Source: Flavobacteriales bacterium
GTDB lineage: Bacteria > Bacteroidota > Bacteroidia > Flavobacteriales > Flavobacteriaceae
Assembly: GCA_024229195.1 (NCBI GenBank)
Contig: JAAESS010000081.1
Coordinates: 1 to 44,931 of the forward strand
Direction: 5' to 3'
Length of the DNA: 44,931 bases
In this document: positions 25,806 through 34,600 of the stretch, in pieces
Layout: the number at the start of each line of letters is the position of its first letter
Numbering within the stretch: the first letter of the stretch is position 1
The notes under the pieces: model-generated
What the model was told of the DNA's origin: nothing
The model's database searches: none
The model's input: the letters and a program-made list of their open reading frames with translations, nothing else
Translations under genes and position numbers: made by a program

Positions 25806-26210
25806 ATGATTTCAAAAAAAACGAAATATGGTTTAAAAGCATTGGCCTATATTGCTCGTAGTAGTGATCAAATGATTCCAATAGCTCAAATCGCAGAGCA
25901 TGAAAACATACCTCATAAATTTTTAGAAAGTATTTTGTTGCTCATGAGAAAATCGGGATTCCTTGGTTCAAAAAAGGGGAAAGGCGGTGGCTATTACCTA
26001 CTCAAAGAAGCTTCAGAAATTTACATGACTGATGTAATGCGCATCCTCGAAGGCCCTATTGCTCCGGTGGCTTGTGTGAGTCTAAATTATTATGAAAAGT
26101 GTGATGATTGTGACGACGAAACCACTTGCAGTCTAAATAAATTAATGATTCAGGTTCGTGATGCCAACCTGCATGTCCTCCGAAATACTACCTTAGAGGA
26201 TCTTAAATAA
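25806..26210 (+). CDS. Rrf2-family transcriptional regulator
   Basis: This 134-residue winged-helix regulator begins with the Rrf2 signature (ISKKTKYGLKALAYIA) and has GGYYLLKEASEIYMTDVMRILEG. Four cysteines lie in the C-terminal region at 90, 99, 102 and 108 (CVSLNYYEKCDDC...C). These could hold an Fe-S cluster, as in IscR or NsrR, or be structural. The IscR spacing is not matched exactly. It precedes the CysH/sulfite reductase cluster by about 100 bp, and a palindrome at 26270 is a candidate operator. It may be a sulfur- or cysteine-responsive repressor; an NO-sensing role linked to nap is the alternative. Confidence 0.9.
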   Translation: MISKKTKYGLKALAYIARSSDQMIPIAQIAEHENIPHKFLESILLLMRKSGFLGSKKGKGGGYYLLKEASEIYMTDVMRILEGPIAPVACVSLNYYEKCDDCDDETTCSLNKLMIQVRDANLHVLRNTTLEDLK

Positions 26211-26232
26211 TTCAATTTTAACATTTCAAAAC

Positions 26233-26262
26233 TTTGCTAATTCAATATTTTATTTACATTTG
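26233..26262 (+). promoter_or_regulatory. Consensus promoter TTTG-N18-TACATTTG
   Basis: TTTG (26233-26236) and TACATTTG (26255-26262) are spaced by 18 bp, the best match to the Bacteroidota sigma-ABfr consensus in this window. It would drive DUF2061-cysH-sulfite reductase-cobA, with transcription starting at about 26268. Confidence 0.78.
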
Positions 26263-26269
26263 CATTATT

Positions 26270-26290
26270 ATCCTAGTTAACCGATAGGAT
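26270..26290 (+). promoter_or_regulatory. Candidate Rrf2 operator, inverted repeat ATCCTA-N9-TAGGAT
   Basis: Perfect 6-bp arms ATCCTA (26270-26275) and TAGGAT (26285-26290) flank 9 bp. One more outward position, T-A, matches after a mismatch. It lies just downstream of the predicted transcription start, where a repressor would block elongation. The Rrf2 gene immediately upstream is the obvious candidate binder. Confidence 0.5.
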
Positions 26291-26313
26291 TATATGGTTA
26301 TATAAAATTTAAT

Positions 26314-26547
26314 ATGTTAGTTGATAAACTCTATAAAATAAGTTCCGACAGTAATGACTCTCACAGTAAAAGCATGTTGAAAGCGATTAGTTGGCGAATT
26401 ATTGGAACAATTGATACCATTGTGATCTCGTGGTTTATGACCGGAACACTGAGTCTTGCCCTCACCATTGGATCTATTGAGGTCTTTACAAAGTTTTTCC
26501 TCTACTATGGTCATGAGAGAATTTGGAATCTGATAAAATGGAAGTAA
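26314..26547 (+). CDS. DUF2061 small membrane protein
   Basis: This 77-residue protein has a DUF2061-like core: SMLKAISWRIIGTIDTIVISWFMTG then SLALTIGSIEVFTKFFLYYGHERIW, giving two short membrane helices. The function is unknown. In flavobacteria this family often precedes sulfate-assimilation genes; here it is the first gene behind the strong promoter and ends one base before cysH. The family tryptophans and the YGHERIW motif are present. Confidence 0.85.
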   Translation: MLVDKLYKISSDSNDSHSKSMLKAISWRIIGTIDTIVISWFMTGTLSLALTIGSIEVFTKFFLYYGHERIWNLIKWK

Positions 26548-26548
26548 A

Positions 26549-27178
26549 ATGAAATACAATAGTGCACATACCCTTATCGCCAAAGCGAATGAATTATTGA
26601 AGGATAAAACTCCTTCAGAAATTATTGAGTGGGCTCTGGAACAATCCAACAGCCCTATTCTTACCACTAATTTTGGACCCTTTTCAGCAAGTTTGGTGCA
26701 CGCAGTTTCTCAGGTAAAGAATGATATTAATGTGATTTGGTGTGATACAGGATATAATACTCCCCAAACATATAGATATGCTCATGAATTAATTCAAAGA
26801 TTTGATTTGAACATGCATGTCTATACGCCGAGATCGACAGTAGGTTTCAGAGACGTTATCAAAGGAATTCCTCAAATAGATACGCAAGAACACAAAGAAT
26901 TTACAGAAGAAGTAAAACTTGAACCGTTTAGAAGAGCTCTGGCAGAACATCAACCCGATGTCTGGTTTACCAATCTCCGCGCTGATCAAAGTGAATTCAG
27001 AAAGAGTCTTGATATCATCCATATAGACAAACAGGGAATTCTAAAAGTAAGTCCTTTTTTCTATTATTCAGAATTCGAAATGGAGATATATCTCGAGAGA
27101 TTTGCACTTCCAAATGAAAAAAAATACTACGATCCCACAAAAGTGCTAGCCAATAGAGAGTGTGGACTACACTTATAA
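26549..27178 (+). CDS. cysH: Phosphoadenosine phosphosulfate reductase (CysH family)
   Basis: This 209-residue enzyme reduces activated sulfate to sulfite with thioredoxin. It has the PP-loop-like start TTNFGPFSASLVHAV, then WCDTGYNTPQTYRYA, TNLRADQSEFR and the C-terminal ECGLH that carries the catalytic cysteine. The paired cysteines (CC...CxxC) that bind [4Fe-4S] in APS reductases are absent, which favours a PAPS-specific enzyme of the E. coli type. It is shorter than E. coli CysH (about 244). No CysD, CysN or CysC lies in this window. Sulfite reductase follows after 26 bp. Confidence 0.9.
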   Translation: MKYNSAHTLIAKANELLKDKTPSEIIEWALEQSNSPILTTNFGPFSASLVHAVSQVKNDINVIWCDTGYNTPQTYRYAHELIQRFDLNMHVYTPRSTVGFRDVIKGIPQIDTQEHKEFTEEVKLEPFRRALAEHQPDVWFTNLRADQSEFRKSLDIIHIDKQGILKVSPFFYYSEFEMEIYLERFALPNEKKYYDPTKVLANRECGLHL

Positions 27179-27204
27179 ATTACATCATCAAAAAAAAAAA
27201 TAGA

Positions 27205-29310
27205 ATGTTAAGTTTCAGAACTGAAATAGAAAATCCACTTGTTCAAAAAGACATAATTGACTTAGAGCAAAAGATCCACTTACACAAAAATGGTAAAATT
27301 GATGAAGATGGTTTTAGGTCACTTCGTCTGGCGCGAGGCATCTATGGCCAGAGACAAGAAGGTGTTCAGATGATCAGGATAAAGCTACCTTTCGGAAAAT
27401 TGAACTCTGAGCAGCTTCATAGAATTGCAGATGTCTCAGATGAATATTCCACAGGACGATTGCATATCACGACAAGACAGGATATTCAAATCCATTATGT
27501 AAGCCTCGATCGCACACCAGAACTTTGGGCTGAACTTGAGAAAAGTGATATTACCCTTAGAGAAGCATGCGGTAATGCCGTTCGAAATATAACTGCCTCT
27601 GAAACGGCTGGGATTGACCCTGAAGAACCATTTGATGTATCTGCTTATGCAGATGCAGTTTTCAAATTCTTTTTACGAAATCCTATTTGTCAGGAACTCG
27701 GTAGAAAATTTAAGATTTCTTTTTCCTCGAGCGACCAGGATAGTGCCCTAAGTTTTATACATGATCTTGGATTTATTGCTAAACTTAAAATTACAGATGG
27801 AATTGAGAAGAAAGGCTTTAAGGTAATGATCGCCGGGGGTCTTGGCGCTCAACCCAGACAGGCCGATGTCTTATTTGATTTTCTTGAAACCGATAAAATC
27901 ATTCCTTTTATTGAGAGCAGCCTCCGAGTCTTCGATAGATACGGTGAGAGAAACAGACGCGCCAAAGCCCGATTAAAACATTTGATCCAAAATATAGGGC
28001 TTGATCAATTCATAAGATACGTTCAGGAGGAAAAAAGAGCATTATCAGCTCAAAGTATAAAGATCGATATACCGGTATCTTCACAGAAAAATGAAGAAAT
28101 CAGGGAATTTCCCAAAGCTCAAATTAAGGATGAATTAGCTTATACAAACTGGAAAAAAAGTAATGTTTACACCCAAAAGCAACAGGGTTATTTTGCCATT
28201 GGCATCAAAGTCAGGCTTGGTGATTTTTATACTGACAAAGCCAGAATATTGGCAGATTTGATCAGAGATTACGCTCAAGACGAATTAAGACTGACCATAA
28301 GTCAGGGAATTTTGATCCGAGGTGTTCAGGAAGCGCTCTTACCTTTTTTCTACCAAAAATTAAATGAATTGGGTTTTGCAGATATTGGATATGGTAGCAC
28401 ATTAGATATTACATCTTGTCCCGGAACTGACACCTGTAATCTTGGAATCGCAAGTAGTACAGGGCTGGCAAGAGAATTGGAGAATACCTTGAGAAATGAA
28501 TTTCCTGCCTATGCTTACAATAAAGATATTTCGATTAAACTAAGTGGATGTATGAATGCTTGCGGGCAGCACAGTATTGCTCAAATTGGTTTTTATGGGA
28601 TGTCAATCAAAAAGGGAGCGCTTGTTATTCCTGCTTTTCAAGTGTTATTAGGAGGAGGAACCCTTGGAAATGGAAAAGGAAGATTCGCTGATAAAGTCAT
28701 TAAAATTCCCAGTAAAAAGGGTCCAGAGGCTTTAAGGCTCATTATTCATGATTATGAAGACAATAAAACTGATACCATGAGTTTTACTGACTATTATCTC
28801 GAAAAGGAAAAGGTTCATTTTTACAATTTACTTAAACCATTGGCTGACCTGTCTGAAGTGGACAAAGACATATTTATTGACTGGGGGCACAGTGAATCTT
28901 ATATCAAGGCTATTGGAGTTGGAGAATGTGCAGGTGTAGTCATAGATCTTGTCAGCACCCTCTTATTCGAAACCGAAGAGAAACTTGAAAATGCCAAACT
29001 AAGCCTTGAAGCAAAAAAATGGTCTGACAGTATTTACCACAGTTATGCTTCCATAATCAATACCGCCAAAGCTGTTTTGATTGGAGAGAATATAAAAACC
29101 AATACACAAGCCGGAATTGTGAAAGATTTTGACCAGTATTTTATTAAAAGTGGTTTGATCAATCTGGAGAGTAGCTTTAGCGAATTGATTTATCAGATCA
29201 AATCGAATAAGGCCGATGAAGCATTTTCAAAACAATATTTTAACGATGCACAAAAGTTCTACAAGCTTGTAGATAACCTAAGAACAAATGCCTTGAATAA
29301 TGAATCCTAA
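27205..29310 (+). CDS. Siroheme sulfite/nitrite reductase with C-terminal HEPN-like domain
   Basis: This 701-residue enzyme of the NIR_SIR family carries siroheme and [4Fe-4S] for six-electron reduction. Ferredoxin-like half-domains include RLARGIYGQRQEGVQM and STGRLHITTRQDIQIHY. Cluster ligands are C405 and C411 (CPGTDTC) and C449 and C453 (CMNAC). Sulfite reduction is favoured by neighbours CysH and CobA; nitrite is the alternative given the nap operon nearby. Residues from about 590 form an extra helical domain (WSDSIYHSYASIINTAKAVLIGE...) that resembles HEPN, without an obvious RNase R-x4-H. The ATG at 27205 is preferred over the frame start at 27160, which lies inside cysH. Confidence 0.9.
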   Translation: MLSFRTEIENPLVQKDIIDLEQKIHLHKNGKIDEDGFRSLRLARGIYGQRQEGVQMIRIKLPFGKLNSEQLHRIADVSDEYSTGRLHITTRQDIQIHYVSLDRTPELWAELEKSDITLREACGNAVRNITASETAGIDPEEPFDVSAYADAVFKFFLRNPICQELGRKFKISFSSSDQDSALSFIHDLGFIAKLKITDGIEKKGFKVMIAGGLGAQPRQADVLFDFLETDKIIPFIESSLRVFDRYGERNRRAKARLKHLIQNIGLDQFIRYVQEEKRALSAQSIKIDIPVSSQKNEEIREFPKAQIKDELAYTNWKKSNVYTQKQQGYFAIGIKVRLGDFYTDKARILADLIRDYAQDELRLTISQGILIRGVQEALLPFFYQKLNELGFADIGYGSTLDITSCPGTDTCNLGIASSTGLARELENTLRNEFPAYAYNKDISIKLSGCMNACGQHSIAQIGFYGMSIKKGALVIPAFQVLLGGGTLGNGKGRFADKVIKIPSKKGPEALRLIIHDYEDNKTDTMSFTDYYLEKEKVHFYNLLKPLADLSEVDKDIFIDWGHSESYIKAIGVGECAGVVIDLVSTLLFETEEKLENAKLSLEAKKWSDSIYHSYASIINTAKAVLIGENIKTNTQAGIVKDFDQYFIKSGLINLESSFSELIYQIKSNKADEAFSKQYFNDAQKFYKLVDNLRTNALNNES

Positions 29311-30064
29311 AGCGCAACTAACTCTGGTAGGTGCTGGTCCGGGTGATCCAGAACTACTCACTTTAAAAGGCTTAAATGCCCTAAAAAAAGCTGATGTAAT
29401 ATTATATGATGCCTTGGTAAATCCGATTCTTTTGGATCACGCACCAGAAGCCATAAAAATATTTGTTGGTAAAAGAAAAGGATTCCATCGCTATACTCAG
29501 GATGAGATCAATCATTTGATTGTAGAGCAAGCGTTTCTGAACGGTCATGTGATCAGATTAAAAGGAGGAGACCCTTTTGTATTTGGCCGAGGCTCAGAAG
29601 AACTGGATCATGCCGAAAATTTTGGTTTACCTACAGATATCATTCCTGGAATTTCTTCCAGTATAGCGGTTCCTGCGAGCATTGGTATTCCTCTTACAAA
29701 AAGAGGTGTATCCGAAAGTTTTTGGGTAATTACCGGCTGTAATTCCGACAGGCAATTGAGTTTAGATGTTTCCTTAGCAGCCCAATCTTCCGCAACGGTA
29801 GTCATCTTAATGGGTATGCACAAACTCGACCAGATTACGGGCATTTTTAAAGAATTAGGTAAAGGAGAAACTCCTGCTGCAGTGATACAAAACGGTACGA
29901 TGAAGAGTCAAAAAAGTGGGATTGGAACTATTAACAACATTACAGAAATTGTTAAATCAAATAATTTATCATCTCCTGCTATTATCATACTTGGAGATGT
30001 TGTGTCCGAAGCGAATAGCACAATGGAATTAAGTCAAAAAATAGAAATGTATCTCGCCTCTTAG
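29300..30064 (+). CDS. cobA: Uroporphyrinogen-III C-methyltransferase
   Basis: This 254-residue SUMT methylates uroporphyrinogen III to precorrin-2, the first step to siroheme. Motifs: LVGAGPGDPELLTLKG, VILYDALV, RLKGGDPFVFGRG and IPGISSSIAVPA. It overlaps the end of the reductase gene by 11 bp, so it is translationally coupled and makes the cofactor for that enzyme. It lacks the precorrin-2 dehydrogenase/ferrochelatase half of CysG, which must be encoded elsewhere. Confidence 0.95.
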   Translation: MNPKAQLTLVGAGPGDPELLTLKGLNALKKADVILYDALVNPILLDHAPEAIKIFVGKRKGFHRYTQDEINHLIVEQAFLNGHVIRLKGGDPFVFGRGSEELDHAENFGLPTDIIPGISSSIAVPASIGIPLTKRGVSESFWVITGCNSDRQLSLDVSLAAQSSATVVILMGMHKLDQITGIFKELGKGETPAAVIQNGTMKSQKSGIGTINNITEIVKSNNLSSPAIIILGDVVSEANSTMELSQKIEMYLAS

Positions 30065-30080
30065 AATATTGCTGAGTCAA

Positions 30081-30889
30081 TTATAAATTGAATTCAACAC
30101 TGAGTACAGGTCCTCCCAATCTAATTCCCATATCGAGAAATTTAAATTCAAAATCCTGACTGTAGTTAAAATTCATTACACTGTACCCGAGACCCATCGA
30201 AAACAATTTACTAAACCTGTAACTCGCATGTCCATTTACATACCAAGATAGGTGTTCATTGATTCCAAATCCGCCAAGGTCTGCCTTAACTGAAAAAAAC
30301 CAACGCCTTTACTGTATAGGAGCTTTGAATCCAATTAAAGGTTCAAACCAGTCAGGCCGAATGTCTAAAAAATCCGTATCTGTCGAATAAATATCCAAAT
30401 TGATATATCTTACCCCAATATATGGGTAAAGCTCTTAAAATACTTGTCCTTATTTGATGATTCCAGCACCTTATAACCCACCAGGCCGCGAAGAATTGTC
30501 CCTTCCATATCAACATAAAACTTGACCCGGTCAATATTTTCAAAGCCCAGATTACTTGCCAGGGTCGTATGAAAGCCATCAACATTAAAAAGCCAATTGT
30601 TCGGTTTATAACTGATGTCACCAATGAAATAGAAAGTAACTCCAAGTTCTCCATTGAGTCGATCAATCACTGTGAAATCTCCTCCTCCGGGATATATTTG
30701 AACCCCTCCATAGGAAAGAGAGCCTCTAAATCCCGGAACCCAAATGGGAACTTTCAATTCCCATTTTCTATCATCAATATGATTTAAAAAATCTAATTTT
30801 GGATTTTGGTTGACAATGGTGTCTTGTCCATAAATTTTGGAAAAGAATAGGCATTACAACAAAATAATTAAAAAGTTAACTCTAGACAT
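30081..30889 (-). pseudogene. Decayed outer-membrane beta-barrel protein gene
   Basis: Read on the minus strand from ATG at 30889, the frame encodes a signal peptide broken by TAA at 30856-30854, then continues through GQDTIVNQ, KVPIWVPGFRGSLSYGGV and FYVDMEGTILRGLVGYK. A frameshift near 30430 moves to the frame with PYIGVRYINLDIYS and DIRPDWFEPLIGFKAPI. A second TAA at 30311-30309 interrupts it, and WFFSVKADLGGFGINEHLSWY to GGPVLSVEFNL ends at TAA 30083-30081. The alternating hydrophobic strands and the aromatic-rich text suit an outer-membrane barrel of about 265 residues. At least three lesions make it a pseudogene unless they are sequencing errors. Confidence 0.8.
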
Positions 30890-30894
30890 AAGTA

Positions 30895-31983
30895 CTAATC
30901 AAAATAACTAAACCCTTTTTTAGGATCTATCTCAAGTAATGTTTCATAAATCAATTTGATCACATTTTCCACGTCATCTCTATGCACCATTTCAACAGTA
31001 GTATGCATATATCTCAGGGCCAATGAAATCAGAGCAGACGGCACTCCACCGTTGGAATAGGCAAAGGCGTCCGTATCGGTTCCTGTCGCTCTTGAGGCAG
31101 CTAATCTTTGGAACGGTATTTTATGTTTTTCTGCGGTGTTAATAACCAACTCGCGTACATTATTCTGAACAGCCGGTGCATAAGAGATAACCGGTCCGTC
31201 ACCTGATTTTGTTTCTCCTTCTTTCTTTTTGTCGATCATAGGAGTAGTGGTATCATGACATACATCTGTAATGATCGCCATACTTGGCTGAATTGTATGC
31301 GTGATCATTTCAGCTCCTCTTAACCCTATTTCTTCTTGAACCGAGTTCGTGATATACAATCCAAATGGTAATTCCTTTTTGTTTTCCTTCAATAAACGAG
31401 CTACTTCCGCAATCATAAAACCACCCATTCTGTTATCCAATGCGCGACAAACAAAATTATTTTCATTGAGGATCATAAACTCATCAGGGTAAGTGATCAC
31501 ACAACCTACATGAACACCCAAAGCTTCTACTTCTGCTTTATTTTTACAACCTACATCGATAAAAATATTATCCAATTTTGGTGGCTCTTCTTTTCCTTTG
31601 TTTCTTGTATGTATGGCAGGCCATCCGAAAATTCCTTTTACAATACCCTTTTTAGTATGAATATTTACGCGTTTTGACGGAGCAATCTGATGATCACTTC
31701 CTCCATTTCTGATCACATAAATCAAACCATCATCCGTGATGTAATTTACATACCAAGAAATCTCATCTGCATGCCCTTCTATTACGACTCTGAATTTAGC
31801 TTTAGGATTTATAACTCCTACGGCAGTTCCGTAATTATCAGTTATAAACTCATCTACATAAGGCTTCAAATACTCCATCCAGATCTTTTGACCTTCCGAT
31901 TCATAACCAGTAGGAGAAGGATTGTTTAAATACGTTTCTAAAAATGAAATTGATTTTTTATTGAGAATTTTCTTTTGAGACAT
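30895..31983 (-). CDS. M42 family metallopeptidase (glutamyl aminopeptidase-like)
   Basis: This 362-residue cocatalytic zinc aminopeptidase is of the PepA/TET/FrvX type, which trims short peptides in the cytoplasm as large oligomers. Metal and catalytic residues are visible in order: EGHADEI (His, Asp), DNRMGGFM (bridging Asp), QEEIGLRGAE (catalytic Glu pair), ITDVCHDTTTP, and HTTVEMVHRDDVENV near the C-terminus (last His ligand). No signal peptide. It diverges from the DUF4294 gene. Confidence 0.92.
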   Translation of the reverse strand: MSQKKILNKKSISFLETYLNNPSPTGYESEGQKIWMEYLKPYVDEFITDNYGTAVGVINPKAKFRVVIEGHADEISWYVNYITDDGLIYVIRNGGSDHQIAPSKRVNIHTKKGIVKGIFGWPAIHTRNKGKEEPPKLDNIFIDVGCKNKAEVEALGVHVGCVITYPDEFMILNENNFVCRALDNRMGGFMIAEVARLLKENKKELPFGLYITNSVQEEIGLRGAEMITHTIQPSMAIITDVCHDTTTPMIDKKKEGETKSGDGPVISYAPAVQNNVRELVINTAEKHKIPFQRLAASRATGTDTDAFAYSNGGVPSALISLALRYMHTTVEMVHRDDVENVIKLIYETLLEIDPKKGFSYFD

Positions 31984-32049
31984 GTCTTGAAATTTTGTAC
32001 GAAATTAAGAAATATAAGATAATATTAAGGAAAACATCTTACATATTCA

Positions 32050-32057
32050 TAAATTTG
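32050..32057 (+). promoter_or_regulatory. -7 box TAAATTTG upstream of the DUF4294 gene
   Basis: A perfect TAnnTTTG lies 60 bp before the chosen ATG at 32118. It supports placing the start there rather than at an ATG near 31995, which would precede the promoter. Confidence 0.5.
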
Positions 32058-32117
32058 CAAGGACAAATTCATATCGTATGTGAAGACCCATATGCTTTAG
32101 GATTTGAGACCTATACT

Positions 32118-32816
32118 ATGAAAAGAAGTTTTGTCATATTACTATTCATTTTTCCACTGATGATATTCTCACAAAAAGAGAAGAAACAGAAGTCTTTGGA
32201 TGAGTTTTATATCATAAAAAATGACTCCTTGACAATTCCTTTGGATGAAGTCATTGTTTTAGACAAGCGAAATTTTAACTCAAAAAAAGAAAAGAGATAC
32301 TATTACTGGTATTACAAAAAAGTCCATAAAGCCTATCCATTTGCACGTATTGCGTCTGATACGCTGGTAGAAATAAATCGTCAGCTGGAAGGTATCAAAT
32401 CAAAAAGAAAGAGAAAAAGAAAGATCAAGAAGATTCAGGAATATATGGAAGGTGAGTTTTCAGATCAATTAAAAAAACTCACTAAAACAGAAGGCAGAAT
32501 CCTGATCAAACTTATTTACAGACAAACCGGAGAAACAATGTATGAGTTGATCAAGGAATATCGAAGTGGCTGGAAAGCTTTTTGGTACAATTCAACTGCT
32601 AATATGTTCAGACTGTCCCTAAGAAAAGAATACAATCCATCAGATGAGGCTCTAGATTTTATCACAGAAGATATTCTTCAACGCTCCTTCAATAATGGCA
32701 CCCTTGAAAAAAGAGAACCTAAAATAAAAATCGATTATTTTGAGTTATTGAATCAATATCAAGACATTAATATTGAGAAAGAGATAACTGCCTATATCGA
32801 TAAATACATGAAATAA
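32118..32816 (+). CDS. DUF4294 protein, secreted/periplasmic
   Basis: This 232-residue protein is predicted to be exported: the start at 32118 gives a signal peptide (KRSFVILLFIFPLMIFSQ). The longer frame from 31995 adds 41 residues of non-conserved sequence that would hide the signal. The core has YYWYYKKVHKAYPFARIASDTL and, after a very basic linker (KSKRKRKRKIKK), LIKLIYRQTGETMYELIKEYRSGWKAFWYNSTA, which match DUF4294 of Bacteroidota. Function unknown. It converges with the MscS gene, with 2 bp between stop codons. Confidence 0.85.
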   Translation: MKRSFVILLFIFPLMIFSQKEKKQKSLDEFYIIKNDSLTIPLDEVIVLDKRNFNSKKEKRYYYWYYKKVHKAYPFARIASDTLVEINRQLEGIKSKRKRKRKIKKIQEYMEGEFSDQLKKLTKTEGRILIKLIYRQTGETMYELIKEYRSGWKAFWYNSTANMFRLSLRKEYNPSDEALDFITEDILQRSFNNGTLEKREPKIKIDYFELLNQYQDINIEKEITAYIDKYMK

Positions 32817-32818
32817 AT

Positions 32819-34489
32819 TTATCCTCCTCGTAAAGAAGACGCATTGGGGTCCATTTTATGATCGCGATCATCAAATTCATCCAGGATTTTTTTCAATTGC
32901 TTGTCGATTTCCGTTTTATCTTTCATATAAATTGGTGCCAAAGATTCTTTGCCAGGAAATTCTTCTATCATCATGGTAGTAGACGGGAATGCAAATTGAA
33001 CTCCCAGTGTTGCCGCCAGCCTCACAATTCCAAGATGCAGAATATGTTTGGATTCTTGCTCCTGGCCCCAATCAAGCCCTTTAAAATAAACATTTACCAT
33101 AATATTTAAAGACGATGCTCCAAAAGAGATCAAATCTACATTATATGATTGGCTCTTTGTTGATGGGTGTAATGCAATCAATTTTTTAATCCCCACTATA
33201 AATGCTTCAATCAAATCCGGAGGCGTATCATATCTCACTCCTACTTCAGTAGTATAACGTCTAAACACCCTAAGCCCCTTATTGTTGATATCTGCTTCAG
33301 AGATCTTGCTATTTGGGACCTGAAACAAAGTTGTGTCAGCAGCTCGTATTTGAGTAGATCTAAACCCAACCTTTTCAACAGACCCTTCCACTCCGGCGAA
33401 CTGTATCCAGTCATCCAATTGAAATGGCTTGTCCAAAAAGATCACCATGGTACCTATCAAATTTTTCACAGAGTCTTGGGCTGCAAATGCCACGGCAACA
33501 CCACCAATAGAGGCACCGGCTAAAACTGTTGTTGGGTCAACTCCAAATAATGTCAAAATATGTAAAAACCCAATCAATACGACTATTCCCTGCAATACCT
33601 TATTCAAGATTGGGGCCAGTTGTCTGTCTAATTTTGTCTTTTCCTCAGGATTATGCTCATGGTAAAAATTCAACACGACTTTCAGCAACTTAAGTATCAC
33701 AAAAATCCAGAAAACAGTTTCAGCAATCCTCAATCCTGTTAACAATAAGGCATTCAATTTTGCCATTTGAAAAGAAGGAAGTACTTTATTAATAAAACGA
33801 ATGATGACAATAAAAACAATTGGTTTTGCTAGTTCATGTAAGATAGTCATCGTTCTGCCATCAGAAATTTTTCTAAAAAATATACGCTGAAATAACCTTA
33901 AAATAAAGAACATAATTGGCTCAAGTATATAAAATAAAATTACACAGATGATCAAAGTAATTACTGCAGCAATTGGTTTCCATATCAATACTCCATTAAC
34001 TGCTGTTTGAAAAAACTCCGGAAATCTTTTATTGAACCATGAAAATTCTATCGGAAAAGTCTTTTTGTATATTTTATCAAGATTATCTACTGTTTCTTGC
34101 GAGAAATACCAATTTTTCCCTGACTTTTCAATATAAACCCCAGGAAGTCTTACTGGAAAAGGTGCATATCTATTGGCATTATGTTCTAACGTTCTTACAC
34201 CAAAATTTACTGTGTCGATATAATTTGCATCAATAGGGACTTTAGAAAAATCAAGGATCAAACCATTACCGTCAAAAATTTCTTTAATTCTTTTAGCCAC
34301 GAACTGCGCCTCCCCTGCTTTTAGCCCTTTTACAGTTCTCGCAGATTTAGCGATGTCATAATGTTCTGGCATCAAAAAGTATACATGGGTATACAGCGTA
34401 GCATTTGGGTTACTCAGATTAACTTTTTGCACTTTTTGTGCAAAAGATGAAAGGCTTATAAACAGAAATAAAAAGATTAATTTTTTCAT
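32819..34489 (-). CDS. MscS-family mechanosensitive ion channel
   Basis: This 556-residue protein has a signal peptide (KKLIFLFLFISLSSFAQ), a periplasmic domain (about 20-165), several membrane helices and a C-terminal MscS domain. The pore-lining segment GVDPTTVLAGASIGGVAVAFAAQDSVKNLIGT and the beta-domain start FLDKPFQLDDWI are canonical. Such channels release solutes at hypo-osmotic shock. The large N-terminal region resembles the extended flavobacterial members rather than the 286-residue E. coli MscS. Confidence 0.92.
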   Translation of the reverse strand: MKKLIFLFLFISLSSFAQKVQKVNLSNPNATLYTHVYFLMPEHYDIAKSARTVKGLKAGEAQFVAKRIKEIFDGNGLILDFSKVPIDANYIDTVNFGVRTLEHNANRYAPFPVRLPGVYIEKSGKNWYFSQETVDNLDKIYKKTFPIEFSWFNKRFPEFFQTAVNGVLIWKPIAAVITLIICVILFYILEPIMFFILRLFQRIFFRKISDGRTMTILHELAKPIVFIVIIRFINKVLPSFQMAKLNALLLTGLRIAETVFWIFVILKLLKVVLNFYHEHNPEEKTKLDRQLAPILNKVLQGIVVLIGFLHILTLFGVDPTTVLAGASIGGVAVAFAAQDSVKNLIGTMVIFLDKPFQLDDWIQFAGVEGSVEKVGFRSTQIRAADTTLFQVPNSKISEADINNKGLRVFRRYTTEVGVRYDTPPDLIEAFIVGIKKLIALHPSTKSQSYNVDLISFGASSLNIMVNVYFKGLDWGQEQESKHILHLGIVRLAATLGVQFAFPSTTMMIEEFPGKESLAPIYMKDKTEIDKQLKKILDEFDDRDHKMDPNASSLRGG

Positions 34490-34600
34490 GACATTGCTAT
34501 TATTTGACTGAACGAATGTAGCAATAATAAGGCAAAAAAAAGAGTGAATCTTGAGTAATTCAGAATCAATTAAATCACATAAAAATGATGCTAAATCAAT

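Noticed and set aside
25806-26210. Calling the Rrf2 protein NsrR because of the nap operon next door
   Set aside because: Cysteine spacing (90, 99, 102, 108) does not match NsrR, and the gene points to the sulfur cluster; kept as a generic Rrf2.
30352-30757. Two overlapping minus-strand frames that could be small genes
   Set aside because: Both are pieces of one broken barrel gene; joined across frames they give a continuous protein-like reading, while the 30352-30666 frame is mostly out-of-frame text.
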